Below, one piece after another: positions 23,373 to 31,512 of a stretch of 34,740 bases of DNA. Origin of the DNA: Brevundimonas denitrificans (GTDB taxonomy: Bacteria > Pseudomonadota > Alphaproteobacteria > Caulobacterales > Caulobacteraceae); assembly GCF_030160755.1 (NCBI RefSeq), contig NZ_BSOY01000026.1, forward strand, positions 1-34,740, in the 5' to 3' direction. Under the pieces are notes generated by a model. That model was not told the DNA's origin, ran no database searches, and saw only the letters and a program-made list of their open reading frames with translations. Position 1 is the stretch's first letter. Every line of letters starts with the position of its first letter. The position numbers and the translations under genes were made by a program.

Positions 23373-24488
23373 ATGGCCGCAGCGGATTTCCAGATTGAGG
23401 ACGGCGGGCCGGTTCTGACCCTGCGGCTGACCGGCGACTGGACCGCGACCGAATTGGGCCGGATTTCACGCCGTCTGGACGATGAACTGGCCGAGCGGTG
23501 CGTCGATGCCGTGGACCTGACCGAAATGGGCCGGTTCGATACGGCGGGCGCTCTTGCGATCGTCCAGGCCGCCAACTGCGTCCTGCCCGCATCAGCCTGG
23601 ACCCAGCGGCCCGAGGCCGGTCGCATCTACGCCATGGTGGAAAAGCTGGAGCGTGAAAGCGCCGTTCCCCCACGCCGGGCGTCAGGCTGGGTGCGGGCCT
23701 TCGCCAAGGTCGGTCGCGGCGTGGGCGACATCGCGGCGGAAGCGACCCTGTCCATGGCCTTCCTCGGTCGGCTGATCGTCGCGGTCGGCGCGGCCCTGCG
23801 CCATCCGCGCGGAATCCGCTGGCCGGCCTGGTTCAGCCAGGCTGAACGGTCCGGACTCGACGCCATTCCGATCATCGCCGTCACCAATTTCTTCATCGGC
23901 GCAGTCATCGCCTACCTCGGGGCCAATCTGCTGACCCAGTTCGGCGCGGGCGTCTTTACTGTTCAGCTGGTCGCCGTGGCGGTGCTGCGCGAGTTCGCCG
24001 TGGTCATCACCTCCGTCCTGCTGGCGGGGCGCTCCTCTTCATCCTTTGCGGCCGAGATCGGCTCGATGCGAATGAACCAGGAGGTCGACGCGATGCAGGT
24101 GATGGGGGTGAACCCCTTTCAGGCCCTGGTGATCCCGAGGCTCGCCGCCATGCTGGCCATGCTGCCCCTGCTGACCTTCATCGGCATGGTCACCGGCATG
24201 TTCGGCGGCATGCTCGTGACCTGGAGCGAACTCGACTACGGCCCCTCCTTCTTCATCCAGAGGGTCAGCGAGGACTCGAAGATGGGCACCCATCTGATGG
24301 TGGGAATGATCAAGGCGCCCGTCTTTGCGGTGGTCGTCGCGGCCATCGGTTGCCGCCAGGGCATGGCCGTGGCGGGAGATGTCGAGAGCCTCGGGCGACG
24401 GGTTACGGCCGCCGTGGTCCAGGCCATCTTCGCCATCATCTTCCTCGACGCGGTCTTCGCCATGATCTTCCTGGAGCTGAACTGGTGA
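23373..24488 (+). CDS. mlaE: MlaE-family lipid ABC transporter permease with N-terminal STAS domain
   Basis: This 371-residue inner-membrane protein has residues 1-95 as a STAS-like (MlaB-type) domain (LRLTGDWTATELGRISRRLDDEL, VDAVDLTEMGRFDTAGALAIVQ), fused to an MlaE permease with about five membrane helices. The conserved coupling segment is EIGSMRMNQEVDAMQVMGVNPFQALVIPR. It forms the permease of an MCE/Mla phospholipid transport complex that moves lipids between the inner and outer membranes. The ATG at 23373 follows AGGTAGGGG closely and starts the STAS domain; an earlier ATG at 23274 adds 33 poorly coding residues. The GTG of the ATPase gene overlaps its stop by 4 bp. Confidence 0.93.
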   Translation: MAAADFQIEDGGPVLTLRLTGDWTATELGRISRRLDDELAERCVDAVDLTEMGRFDTAGALAIVQAANCVLPASAWTQRPEAGRIYAMVEKLERESAVPPRRASGWVRAFAKVGRGVGDIAAEATLSMAFLGRLIVAVGAALRHPRGIRWPAWFSQAERSGLDAIPIIAVTNFFIGAVIAYLGANLLTQFGAGVFTVQLVAVAVLREFAVVITSVLLAGRSSSSFAAEIGSMRMNQEVDAMQVMGVNPFQALVIPRLAAMLAMLPLLTFIGMVTGMFGGMLVTWSELDYGPSFFIQRVSEDSKMGTHLMVGMIKAPVFAVVVAAIGCRQGMAVAGDVESLGRRVTAAVVQAIFAIIFLDAVFAMIFLELNW

Positions 24489-25279
24489 CCGCCCCCGCCT
24501 CCGCCCCGGGGAAGACTCCCGAACTGCTGCTCGAGGTGCGCGGCCTGCTGAGTCAGTTCGGCGAGCGGGTGATCCACGAAAACCTCGATCTTGAGCTGGA
24601 GCGCGGCGAGGTGCTGGGCGTCGTCGGCGGCTCGGGATCCGGCAAGACCGTGCTGTTGAACTCGATCATCGGCCTCAAGGAGCCCGAGGGCGGAACGGTC
24701 AGCGTCCTCGGCTACGACCGCGCGACCATGACCGCGGCGCAGGAGGCCGACATAGAGCGGCGCACGGGAATCCTGTTCCAGCAGGGCGCCCTGTTCTCTG
24801 CGCTGAGCGTCATCGAGAATGTCGCCTCGCCCCTCGTCGAGCACACCAGCCTGCCCAAGGACGTGATCCGTGAGCTGGCCGAGATGAAGATCGCCATGGT
24901 CGGCCTCAAGCCCGAGTCGCATCATCTGAAGCCGGCCGAGCTGTCCGGCGGGATGCGCAAGCGCGTCGGCCTGGCCCGCGCCCTGGCCCTTGACCCTGAG
25001 TTGCTGTTCCTGGACGAGCCGACCGCCGGGCTGGACCCGATCGGCGCCGGGGCGTTTGACGAACTGATCCGGCGGCTGTCCGACGATCTGGGGCTGACCG
25101 TCTTCATGATCACCCATGACCTCGACAGCCTGTACGCCATCACGGACAAGGTCGCGGTGGTCGCCGACAAACGCATCGTCGCCAAGGCCACGGTTCAGGA
25201 ACTCGAGCGTTCCGATCATCCGTGGATACGAGAATATTTCCTTGGCCCGCGCGGTCGCGCTGCGGACAAGGCGGCTTAA
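24485..25279 (+). CDS. mlaF: MlaF-family lipid ABC transporter ATP-binding protein
   Basis: This 264-residue ATPase of the Mla/MCE complex has Walker A GGSGSGKT at 48-55, the signature LSGGMRKRVGLARALAL, Walker B LLFLDEPTAGLDP and the switch histidine in ITHD. The start is the GTG at 24485, which overlaps the permease stop (GTGA). The longer frame from 24350 reads Arg/Pro-rich noise inside mlaE. It powers lipid transfer by the membrane complex. The MCE-protein gene follows 12 bp downstream with its own GGAG. Confidence 0.95.
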   Translation: MTAPASAPGKTPELLLEVRGLLSQFGERVIHENLDLELERGEVLGVVGGSGSGKTVLLNSIIGLKEPEGGTVSVLGYDRATMTAAQEADIERRTGILFQQGALFSALSVIENVASPLVEHTSLPKDVIRELAEMKIAMVGLKPESHHLKPAELSGGMRKRVGLARALALDPELLFLDEPTAGLDPIGAGAFDELIRRLSDDLGLTVFMITHDLDSLYAITDKVAVVADKRIVAKATVQELERSDHPWIREYFLGPRGRAADKAA

Positions 25280-25291
25280 GGAGAGCCGAGA

Positions 25292-26230
25292 ATGGAAAGA
25301 GACGCCCACTACGCCGCCGTCGGCATCGCCACCATCGCCCTTCTGGCGGCGCTGGCGGTGTTCTCCATCTGGCTGGCCCGCCTGCAGTTCAACAATGACT
25401 ACGACGTCTATGACATCGTCTTCTACGGCCCCGTGCGCGGCCTGTCCGAGGGCGGCGAGGTGCATTTCAACGGCATCCGCGTCGGTGAGGTCACCGACCT
25501 CAATCTGGACCCTGAAAAGGGCGATCAGGTCATCGCCCGCATCCGCGTCGACGCCACCACGCCGGTCCGCGTCACCTCGCGGGCCCAGCTGGAGCCGCAG
25601 GGCATCACCGGGCTCAACTATATCCAGATCACCGCCGGCAATCCGCAGAGCGCCATCCTCAAGACCCAGTATCCCGCCAATGTGGTGCCGGTGATCCAGA
25701 GCCAGCCGTCGCCGATCGCGGAGCTGCTCAGCGGCTCCGGCACGGTGCTGGCCCAGACGGTGGATGCGCTGAACCGGATCAACCGCGTCCTGTCTGACGA
25801 CAACGTCCGCTCCTTCTCCACCAGCCTGAAGAACGTCGAGGCCCTGACCACCGAACTGGAGGCCCGCAAGGGCATGCTGGAACAGCTGGAACAGGCGCTG
25901 ACCAAGGCCAATTCGGCGGTGGCCGAGTTCGAAGCCCTGGCGGTCAGCACCCGCGGCATCATCGAGGGCGACGGGCGCGAGGCCGTGGCCAACATCAACG
26001 CGGCTGCGGAAGAGGCGAGGGCGGCCGTATCGTCGATCAACCGGTCCGCGACCAATGTCGAAGGGCCGCTGAACGAGTTCGCCACCACCGGCCTGCCGCA
26101 GCTGCAGCAGTCCATCCAGGCGCTGGAGGATGCGACGCGGTCGCTGGAAGGCCTCGTCGATGAGGTCCGGTCCAGCCCGCGCGACTTCATCGGCCGTCCG
26201 CCGACCAAGGAAATGGAGGTCCAGCCGTGA
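25292..26230 (+). CDS. mlaD: MlaD-family MCE-domain protein
   Basis: This 312-residue protein is anchored by one N-terminal transmembrane helix (about 8-29: YAAVGIATIALLAALAVFSIWLA) with the rest in the periplasm. The MCE domain spans about 38-118 (YDIVFYGPVRGLSEGGEVHFNGIRVGEV... SRAQLEPQGITGLNYIQI), which forms the hexameric lipid-carrying ring. The remaining C-terminal 170 residues are mostly helical and coiled-coil in character (LKNVEALTTELEARKGMLEQLEQAL). It is longer than E. coli MlaD (183 residues) and more like PqiB- or Mce-type carriers with a helical needle or tunnel. GGAG eight bases before the ATG supports the start; the stop overlaps the next gene by 4 bp (GTGA). Confidence 0.93.
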   Translation: MERDAHYAAVGIATIALLAALAVFSIWLARLQFNNDYDVYDIVFYGPVRGLSEGGEVHFNGIRVGEVTDLNLDPEKGDQVIARIRVDATTPVRVTSRAQLEPQGITGLNYIQITAGNPQSAILKTQYPANVVPVIQSQPSPIAELLSGSGTVLAQTVDALNRINRVLSDDNVRSFSTSLKNVEALTTELEARKGMLEQLEQALTKANSAVAEFEALAVSTRGIIEGDGREAVANINAAAEEARAAVSSINRSATNVEGPLNEFATTGLPQLQQSIQALEDATRSLEGLVDEVRSSPRDFIGRPPTKEMEVQP

Positions 26231-26844
26231 TCCGAGTCTCACTCATCCGTCCGATTGCGGCGACCGTGGCCCTCGTGGCGCTCTCGGCCTGCGCGCTTCT
26301 GTCGACCCCCGATCCGGTGCAGTCCTACCGGTTCGGCGGCGTCCCGGCGTCGTCGGCCGCGGCTGCGACGGTCGCCAGTCCGACCCAGGTCACCCTGCGC
26401 CGGGTCGAGTTTCCGGAGGCCGTCGAGGGCGACAAGCTGCTGGGCGTCACGGGCACGGAGACCGCCTATATCGCCGGGGCCCGGTGGGTCTCGCCGGCGG
26501 CGGACCTCTATATGGAGAGCATCGAGAACGCCTTCGCCGCCCAGGCGACGCGGGTCCGGCTGATCGGTCCGCGCGAGCTGACGCGGGGCCAGCGATCGCT
26601 CGATATCGACATCCGCTCCTTCGAAGCCCGCTACGACGCCCCGGGTCTGGCGCCGACCATCGTGGTGACGGCCCGCGCTCGTCTGCTGGCCTTGCCGGAA
26701 CGGACCGTCGCGGCGGAACAGGTGTTCACCGTCGAACAGCCGGCGACGGCCAACCGGGTGTCCGCCATCGTCGAGGCTTTCGACCTGGCCACGCGGGACC
26801 TGAACACCCAGATCGTCGCCTGGACCGACGCCAGCGCGGGCTGA
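26227..26844 (+). CDS. ABC-type transport auxiliary lipoprotein (PqiC-like)
   Basis: This 205-residue lipoprotein has a signal peptide and a lipobox ending at Cys22 (VALVALSAC). The mature part resembles the ABC-type transport auxiliary lipoprotein family found with MCE systems (PqiC/YmbA-like; VQSYRFGG near the N-terminus, YIAGARWVSPAADLYMESIENAF, and EAFDLATRDLNTQIVAW at the end). Such lipoproteins probably sit in the outer membrane and act as receptor or docking partner for the MCE tunnel. GTG at 26227 overlaps the mlaD stop. It is the last gene of the operon; the neighbouring convergent gene ends 1 bp away. Confidence 0.85.
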   Translation: MIRVSLIRPIAATVALVALSACALLSTPDPVQSYRFGGVPASSAAAATVASPTQVTLRRVEFPEAVEGDKLLGVTGTETAYIAGARWVSPAADLYMESIENAFAAQATRVRLIGPRELTRGQRSLDIDIRSFEARYDAPGLAPTIVVTARARLLALPERTVAAEQVFTVEQPATANRVSAIVEAFDLATRDLNTQIVAWTDASAG

Positions 26845-26845
26845 G

Positions 26846-27691
26846 TCAGAGCGGGCGGCGCAGCTCCGCCATCCGGCTCTCGACATCGGCGCGGCGGCTG
26901 CGTGAAGCGCTCAGTTCGGCGAGCGCCCGGTCGATGCGCGCCTTGAGGTCGTCGCGCACGCGGCCCATCCGCTCGCGGTCGGGGCGGACCGACTTCGGCC
27001 GCTTGCCGGACAGGCCCAGCGCCTCTTTCCAGTCATCGCGCCAGGAGGCGACGCCGTCGGCGCAGGCCTTGAGCGCCTCGGCGGCGCGGGCGTCGGCGTT
27101 CTGGGCGTTGCGGATCAGCGGCAGGGATTGCAGGGCGGCGGCGCGGCACGCGTCCAGCGTGGCCCTTCGGGCGATCAGCGGATGCGGCGCATCGCCCTCA
27201 TTCGGGGCATGGCCCGCCAGGCGGGCGGCGGCTGCGGCCAGGTGGGCGTCGAGGTCGGCGAGCGCATCCCGGATCTCGGTCCACGCCTTGTCCAGGGCGC
27301 CGGAACGCTGGGCGGCGCCTTCGACCCGCCCCGCCAGCTCTTTCGCGGTTTCGGTCAGGCCGGCGGCGGCGCGGCTCCAGGCTTCGCGGAAACGTTTCAG
27401 CCGGGCGCCGCGGCTGTCGAACAGGCCGGCGAGCCCCCGGCGGGGCTCCAGCGCGCCCGGGTCCAGACCGTCCAGCACCGAGCGGGCGTGGGTCAGCTGG
27501 GCCGAGGCCTCGGTCAGATCGCCGGTGCGGGCGGCAGCCAGGGCGCGTTCGATGCGCTCTACGGCGGCGGCGCGGGCGGGTTCGGCGAAGGCGTCGACCC
27601 GGGCATCGTCCCAGGCCGCATCGATCTCGGCGACGCGCGCGGCGTCAGGCGCAGGCCAATTGCCCTGCCAGCGATAGGCGCCGTCGGCCAT
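26846..27691 (-). CDS. Unknown helical protein
   Basis: This 281-residue protein is nearly all helical, Ala/Arg/Glu/Asp-rich and without signal peptide or membrane segment, so it is probably cytoplasmic. Long heptad-like runs (RLKRFREAWSRAAAGLTETAK, LDKAWTEIRDALADLDAHL, and the C-terminal DDLKARIDRALAELSASRSRR) suggest coiled coils. I cannot name a family. There is a faint resemblance to helical parts of TelA-type tellurite/toxic-anion resistance proteins, but it is too weak for an annotation. The ATG at 27691 has GGAG eight bases upstream. It is divergent from the DAAO-like gene and convergent with the lipid transport operon. Confidence 0.75.
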   Translation of the reverse strand: MADGAYRWQGNWPAPDAARVAEIDAAWDDARVDAFAEPARAAAVERIERALAAARTGDLTEASAQLTHARSVLDGLDPGALEPRRGLAGLFDSRGARLKRFREAWSRAAAGLTETAKELAGRVEGAAQRSGALDKAWTEIRDALADLDAHLAAAAARLAGHAPNEGDAPHPLIARRATLDACRAAALQSLPLIRNAQNADARAAEALKACADGVASWRDDWKEALGLSGKRPKSVRPDRERMGRVRDDLKARIDRALAELSASRSRRADVESRMAELRRPL

Positions 27692-27868
27692 CACTCTTAC
27701 TCCACCCCTCCGGTTCTGCGACCGGTGCAGAGAGTATGACTACGACTTGAGCCCGGCGGCAACGGTACAGGTTGTCCCGGTTGTTTGGCCGGCTGGAACG
27801 CCGCCTCACATTGCCCGGCACGAGGGCGAGTGATACGCGGCTCGGACCGTCTGCCACGGGGAACCATC

Positions 27869-29047
27869 TTGGGCGTTCAGTTGCACCGTCGAATGGTCCT
27901 GGCCGGGCTGGGCTACGCCGGCCTCGCGGGCTGCGCCTCGACGCCCACGATCCTTGCGGCGCCCACGCGACCTGGCTTCCAGCCCAGAAGCTTCGCGCCG
28001 CTGTTGACGGATCCGAGCCGTCTGACCCGGATCACCGTCTGCACCCGGCCTTTCCGGGCGCAGGGGCCGCGCATTGAGGCCGAAGCGATCGGCGACAAGC
28101 GGGTGGTGCACAACTACGGTCACGGCGGATCGGGCTGGTCCCTGTCGTGGGGGTCGGCCGCCGCCGCGCGCGACCTCGCGCTTGAGGGCGGGCCGCGGCC
28201 GGTCGCCGTTATCGGCTGCGGGGCGCTGGGTCTCACGGCGGCGCTGCAGATCCTGAGAGCCGGAGCGCAGGTCACCATCTACGCCGCCGAACGGACGCCC
28301 TGGACGCGGTCGGCCCGCGCCACCGGCGTCTGGTCGCCGGACTCGCGGGTGGCCGCCCAGGACGCCATGGCGGCGGACTTCCCGGCCCGCTGGGAGGCGA
28401 TGGCGCGGCGCTCGTGGGTCGATCACCATACCTTCGTCGGGCTGGACGGCGACCCCGTGAGTTTCATCGACCAGTATAACCTTCGCGGCGCGCGGGGAAC
28501 GAACCGGGCGGTCGGGCCCGCGCCGTCGCCGGGGCGGGTCGACTTCGCGCGCCTTGACGCCCGGCTGGGCGACTCCATGCCGAGGTCCAGGGCCCTGACG
28601 CCGGCCGAGCATCCGTTTCCCGTCGAGTCGGCGCGGGTCTTCTCCCAGATGACCTTCAATGTCGCGGAGTATGCCCGCCAGCTGACCGAGGCGTTTCTGA
28701 TGGAGGGCGGGCGCATCGTGCAGCGGGTGTTCCACCATCCGTCGGAGCTGGCCGACCTCGCCGAGCCGGTGGTGGTCAACTGCACCGGCTATGGGGCCCG
28801 CGCCCTGTTCGGGGACGAGAGCATCGTGCCGGTGCGGGGGCAGATCGCCTGGCTGCCGCCCCAGCCCGAGGTGACCTATGCGCTGAACTACCGGTCGATC
28901 GGCATGGTCCCGCGCCACGACGGCATCGTCATCCAGGCCAACGGATCAAGCGGGATGGTCGGCTACGGAGTCGAGGACGAAACCCCGGACCGGGCCGAGG
29001 CCGAACAGGCGCTGGCGGCGCTCGCGACGCTGTACGCGAGCGCCTGA
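27869..29047 (+). CDS. FAD-dependent oxidoreductase, permuted D-amino-acid-oxidase-like, predicted Tat lipoprotein
   Basis: This 392-residue protein starts at a TTG (27869) preceded by GGGGAA six bases upstream. From this start a compact export signal appears: twin arginines R7-R8, a hydrophobic core and lipobox LAGC ending at Cys22. Residues 60-95 contain RPFR and HNYGHGGSG (81-89), then WSLSWGSA, which in D-amino-acid oxidases lie near the C-terminus. The FAD-binding Rossmann motif GCGALG follows at 116-121, and VVNCTGYGARAL lies in the second half. The order is therefore rotated relative to known DAAOs. R63 corresponds to the carboxylate-binding arginine of DAAO. It probably oxidises amine or amino-acid-like compounds in the cell envelope. 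Substrate unknown. Confidence 0.82.
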   Translation: MGVQLHRRMVLAGLGYAGLAGCASTPTILAAPTRPGFQPRSFAPLLTDPSRLTRITVCTRPFRAQGPRIEAEAIGDKRVVHNYGHGGSGWSLSWGSAAAARDLALEGGPRPVAVIGCGALGLTAALQILRAGAQVTIYAAERTPWTRSARATGVWSPDSRVAAQDAMAADFPARWEAMARRSWVDHHTFVGLDGDPVSFIDQYNLRGARGTNRAVGPAPSPGRVDFARLDARLGDSMPRSRALTPAEHPFPVESARVFSQMTFNVAEYARQLTEAFLMEGGRIVQRVFHHPSELADLAEPVVVNCTGYGARALFGDESIVPVRGQIAWLPPQPEVTYALNYRSIGMVPRHDGIVIQANGSSGMVGYGVEDETPDRAEAEQALAALATLYASA

Positions 29048-29053
29048 CGCCGG

Positions 29054-29704
29054 TCAGTCGAGGCCGGGCGCGATCGTGTAGGTCGCCTCGGTCTTCGACG
29101 CGACTTCCTCGAGGGTGACGCCCTCGGCCAGTTCGATCAGCTCCAGACCGGCGCCGTCCGGCTTGACGTCGAAGACGCACAGGTCGGTGATGATGCGGCT
29201 GACCACGCCCGTGCCGGTCAGGGGCAGGGTGCAGGCTTTCAGCACCTTGGACTGGCCATGCTTGTTGGCGTGATCCATGACCACGACGACGCGTTTGACG
29301 CCTGCGACCAGGTCCATGGCGCCGCCCATGCCCTTCACCAGCTTGCCCGGGATCATCCAGTTGGCGATATCGCCATTCTCGGCCACTTCCATGGCGCCGA
29401 GGATGGACAGGTTGATGTGGCCGCCGCGGATCATGGCGAAACTGTCCGCCGAGCTGAAATAGCTGCTCTCGGGGATTTCGGTGATGGTCTGTTTGCCGGC
29501 GTTGATCAGGTCGGCGTCGACCTCGTCCTCATAGGGGAAGGGGCCCATGCCCAGCATGCCGTTCTCCGACTGGAGGGTGACCTCCATGCCGTGCGGGATG
29601 TAGTTGGCGACCAGGGTCGGGATGCCGATGCCCAGGTTGACGTAGAAGCCGTCCTGAAGTTCGCGGGCGGCGCGGGCGGCGAGTTGTTCGCGGGTGCGGG
29701 CCAT
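29054..29704 (-). CDS. scoB: 3-oxoacid CoA-transferase subunit B
   Basis: This 216-residue beta subunit of a family I CoA-transferase contains the catalytic glutamate E47 in the SENG motif ([17 protein letters not shown]), which carries the CoA thioester. [14 protein letters not shown] precedes it. With subunit A it transfers CoA between succinyl-CoA and acetoacetate (or a related oxoacid), feeding ketone-body or aromatic catabolism. The start overlaps the subunit A stop by one base (TAATG), giving translational coupling and balanced subunits. I cannot separate ScoB from AtoA/PcaJ with certainty, although the sequence looks like the succinyl-CoA:acetoacetate type. Confidence 0.93.
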   Translation of the reverse strand: MARTREQLAARAARELQDGFYVNLGIGIPTLVANYIPHGMEVTLQSENGMLGMGPFPYEDEVDADLINAGKQTITEIPESSYFSSADSFAMIRGGHINLSILGAMEVAENGDIANWMIPGKLVKGMGGAMDLVAGVKRVVVVMDHANKHGQSKVLKACTLPLTGTGVVSRIITDLCVFDVKPDGAGLELIELAEGVTLEEVASKTEATYTIAPGLD

Positions 29705-30408
29705 TATGCGGTCTCCCGGGTACGGACGGTGCGTTGTTCGATGCGCTTCTCGGGCACGGTCAGGACGATGCGGTCGACATAGATGCCCGGGGTGTGGATC
29801 TGGTCAGGGTCCATCGAGCCGGTGGGAACGATATGCTCGACCTCGACGACCGTGACCTTGCCGGCCGTGGCCATCATCGGATTGAAGTTGCGGGCGGTCT
29901 TGCGGAACTGGAGATTGCCGCGGCCGTCAGCCTTCCAGGCCTTGACGATCGACAGGTCGGCGACGAGGCCGGTCTCCATGACATAGTCGCGGCCGTTGAA
30001 GTTTCGGACTTCCTTGCCCTCGGCGACCAGGGTGCCGACGCCGGTGGCGGTGAAGAAGGCCGGGATGCCCGCGCCGCCCGCGCGGATGCGCTCGGCCAGC
30101 GTGCCCTGGGGGTTGAACTCCAGCTGCAGCTCGCCGGCCAGATACTGGCGCTCGAACTCCTTGTTCTCGCCGACATAGGACGAGATCATCTTGGCGATCT
30201 GGCGGGTCTCCAGCAGTTGGCCGAGGCCGAAGCCATCCACGCCGGCGTTGTTGGAGATGACCGTCAGGCCCTTGGTCCCGCTGTCGCGCAGGGCGGCGAT
30301 CAGGTGTTCCGGAATGCCGCACAGGCCGAAGCCGCCGGACATGACGGTCATGCCGTCGAAGGTCAGGCCCTCCAGGGCGGACGCCGCGTCGGGGAAGATC
30401 TTCCGCAT
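29704..30408 (-). CDS. scoA: 3-oxoacid CoA-transferase subunit A
   Basis: This 234-residue alpha subunit has the family motif [10 protein letters not shown] near residues 25-34 and the CoA-transferase core ([47 protein letters not shown]). It pairs with the subunit B gene directly downstream, overlapping as TAATG. GAGG five bases before the ATG supports the start. A 156-bp gap separates it from the DUF1365 gene upstream, enough for an own promoter, although no clear -35/-10 is visible to me there. Confidence 0.94.
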   Translation of the reverse strand: MRKIFPDAASALEGLTFDGMTVMSGGFGLCGIPEHLIAALRDSGTKGLTVISNNAGVDGFGLGQLLETRQIAKMISSYVGENKEFERQYLAGELQLEFNPQGTLAERIRAGGAGIPAFFTATGVGTLVAEGKEVRNFNGRDYVMETGLVADLSIVKAWKADGRGNLQFRKTARNFNPMMATAGKVTVVEVEHIVPTGSMDPDQIHTPGIYVDRIVLTVPEKRIEQRTVRTRETA

Positions 30409-30564
30409 CGCTTCCTCATATTTTCACCGCCTGATGAATATTGGCGGCGCTCGTCCGTCCGTAACGTGGCGAGGCGGAGGGGGCAAGGCGAGCGGCAAAA
30501 AACACCGTCCGATGCGTCCACTGCGTCCGGGCCGGCCATGCCCCGACCATGGCGCGGGGACACG

Positions 30565-31512
30565 TCAGGATCGGACGGAGCCCACCGTCACCGGCTGCCT
30601 GGGCGGAGCGCCGCGATGGCGATAGCGCGCGCCCTTGACCATCATCTTCGCGGCCTCCCAGTGAATGCCCCAGGTCACCTTCCAGGTCAGCAGGGGGTGG
30701 GTGACGAAGGCGCGCAGAAGCTGGCCGTCGGTCAGGGGGCGGCGAAGGCCGGCGAAGCTGGCCGTCAGGATGGGCGTGTCGCCGCGACGGACGGCGACCA
30801 CGACGGACACGGCCTCCCCCGGGGGGCGGACGGTGAAGTCGTAGGTCAGGTCGCGGTCCATGAAGGGAGAGACGAAGAACCGCTTCTCCACGGTCTGTCG
30901 CACCGGGCCCGTCTGGTTCTGCGGGACCGCCACCAGATAGCTGTGCCGCTCGTGAAAGGTATTGGTGACCTCATAGAGCAGGGCCGCAAGCGCGCCGTCG
31001 GGCGTGTGGCAGAAGAAGACGCTGATCGGGTTGAAGCCGTAGCCGAGGATGCGCGGCATGGTCAGCAGGCGGATCGGTCCGCCGGCGATGTCGATGCCGG
31101 CCTCCGCCAGATGGCCCTCGACCTGGGCGCGCAAGGGACGACCGGAGCGGTCGCCGTGGTCGGCGGTCCTGAGCGTAACGGGGCCGAAGCGTCGGCGAAG
31201 CAGGCGGAGGCGGTTCTGGAGCCCGTCCAGCTCGTCGAGATCGGCCAGCACCATCCACAGACGGTAGCGCAGGCGGTGACCGAAGGTGCGCGACCGCTGA
31301 TGCACGACCTCGCCGACGTAGAGGGCGGATTGGATGCTCCGGTTTCCGTCACCGTCGTCCCCGGGCTCGACCCGAGATTCAGACGTGGGGAGGCCCTGTC
31401 CCCTGGACGCACGAGGCCGATCACGCTGGAGTTCCATGAACCCAGCGTCGGAACCTCCGATCCTCGGGTCAAGCCCGGGGACGACGGCGGAGGAATGCCC
31501 GCGCGCGGTCAC
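30565..31512 (-). CDS. DUF1365 family protein with REP-encoded N-terminal insert
   Basis: This 315-residue protein is a DUF1365 (COG3496) protein from about residue 60 on (SALYVGEVVHQRSRTFGHRLRYRLWMVLADLDELD... LLTMPRILGYGFNPISVFFCHTPDG). The family is of unknown biochemical function and is regularly encoded beside COG2907 flavoproteins and CFA-synthase-like methyltransferases, suggesting membrane lipid modification. The GTG at 31512 overlaps the upstream flavoprotein stop (GTGA). No alternative start lies closer to the domain than the ATG at 31437, so the first 35-60 residues include peptides encoded by palindromic repeats (VVPGLDPRI and SRVEPGDDG). This extension is absent from typical members as I know them. 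Confidence 0.88.
   Translation of the reverse strand: MTARGHSSAVVPGLDPRIGGSDAGFMELQRDRPRASRGQGLPTSESRVEPGDDGDGNRSIQSALYVGEVVHQRSRTFGHRLRYRLWMVLADLDELDGLQNRLRLLRRRFGPVTLRTADHGDRSGRPLRAQVEGHLAEAGIDIAGGPIRLLTMPRILGYGFNPISVFFCHTPDGALAALLYEVTNTFHERHSYLVAVPQNQTGPVRQTVEKRFFVSPFMDRDLTYDFTVRPPGEAVSVVVAVRRGDTPILTASFAGLRRPLTDGQLLRAFVTHPLLTWKVTWGIHWEAAKMMVKGARYRHRGAPPRQPVTVGSVRS
31352..31487. repeat. Inverted pair of REP-like palindromic elements inside the DUF1365 frame
   Basis: Two 25-bp arms, 31352-31376 and 31463-31487, are inverted copies of each other with 24 of 25 bases matching, separated by 86 bp. Each arm is also a small hairpin of its own (CGGG-TCAAG-CCCG in the right arm). Arrangement and sequence look like the intergenic REP elements with a CCCGGG-CTTGACCCG core that I recall from alphaproteobacteria, but here they lie within an open reading frame. 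Confidence 0.75.

Noticed and set aside
20507..23626. Open frame of 1039 codons on the minus strand across the repair unit
   Set aside because: It lies antisense to two clearly recognisable proteins (radical SAM, UdgX), and its translation is Arg/Gly/His/Gln-rich without motifs; such frames are common in high-GC DNA.
24236..26242. Open frame of 668 codons on the minus strand across the lipid transport operon
   Set aside because: Antisense shadow of mlaE, mlaF and mlaD, with no recognisable domain.
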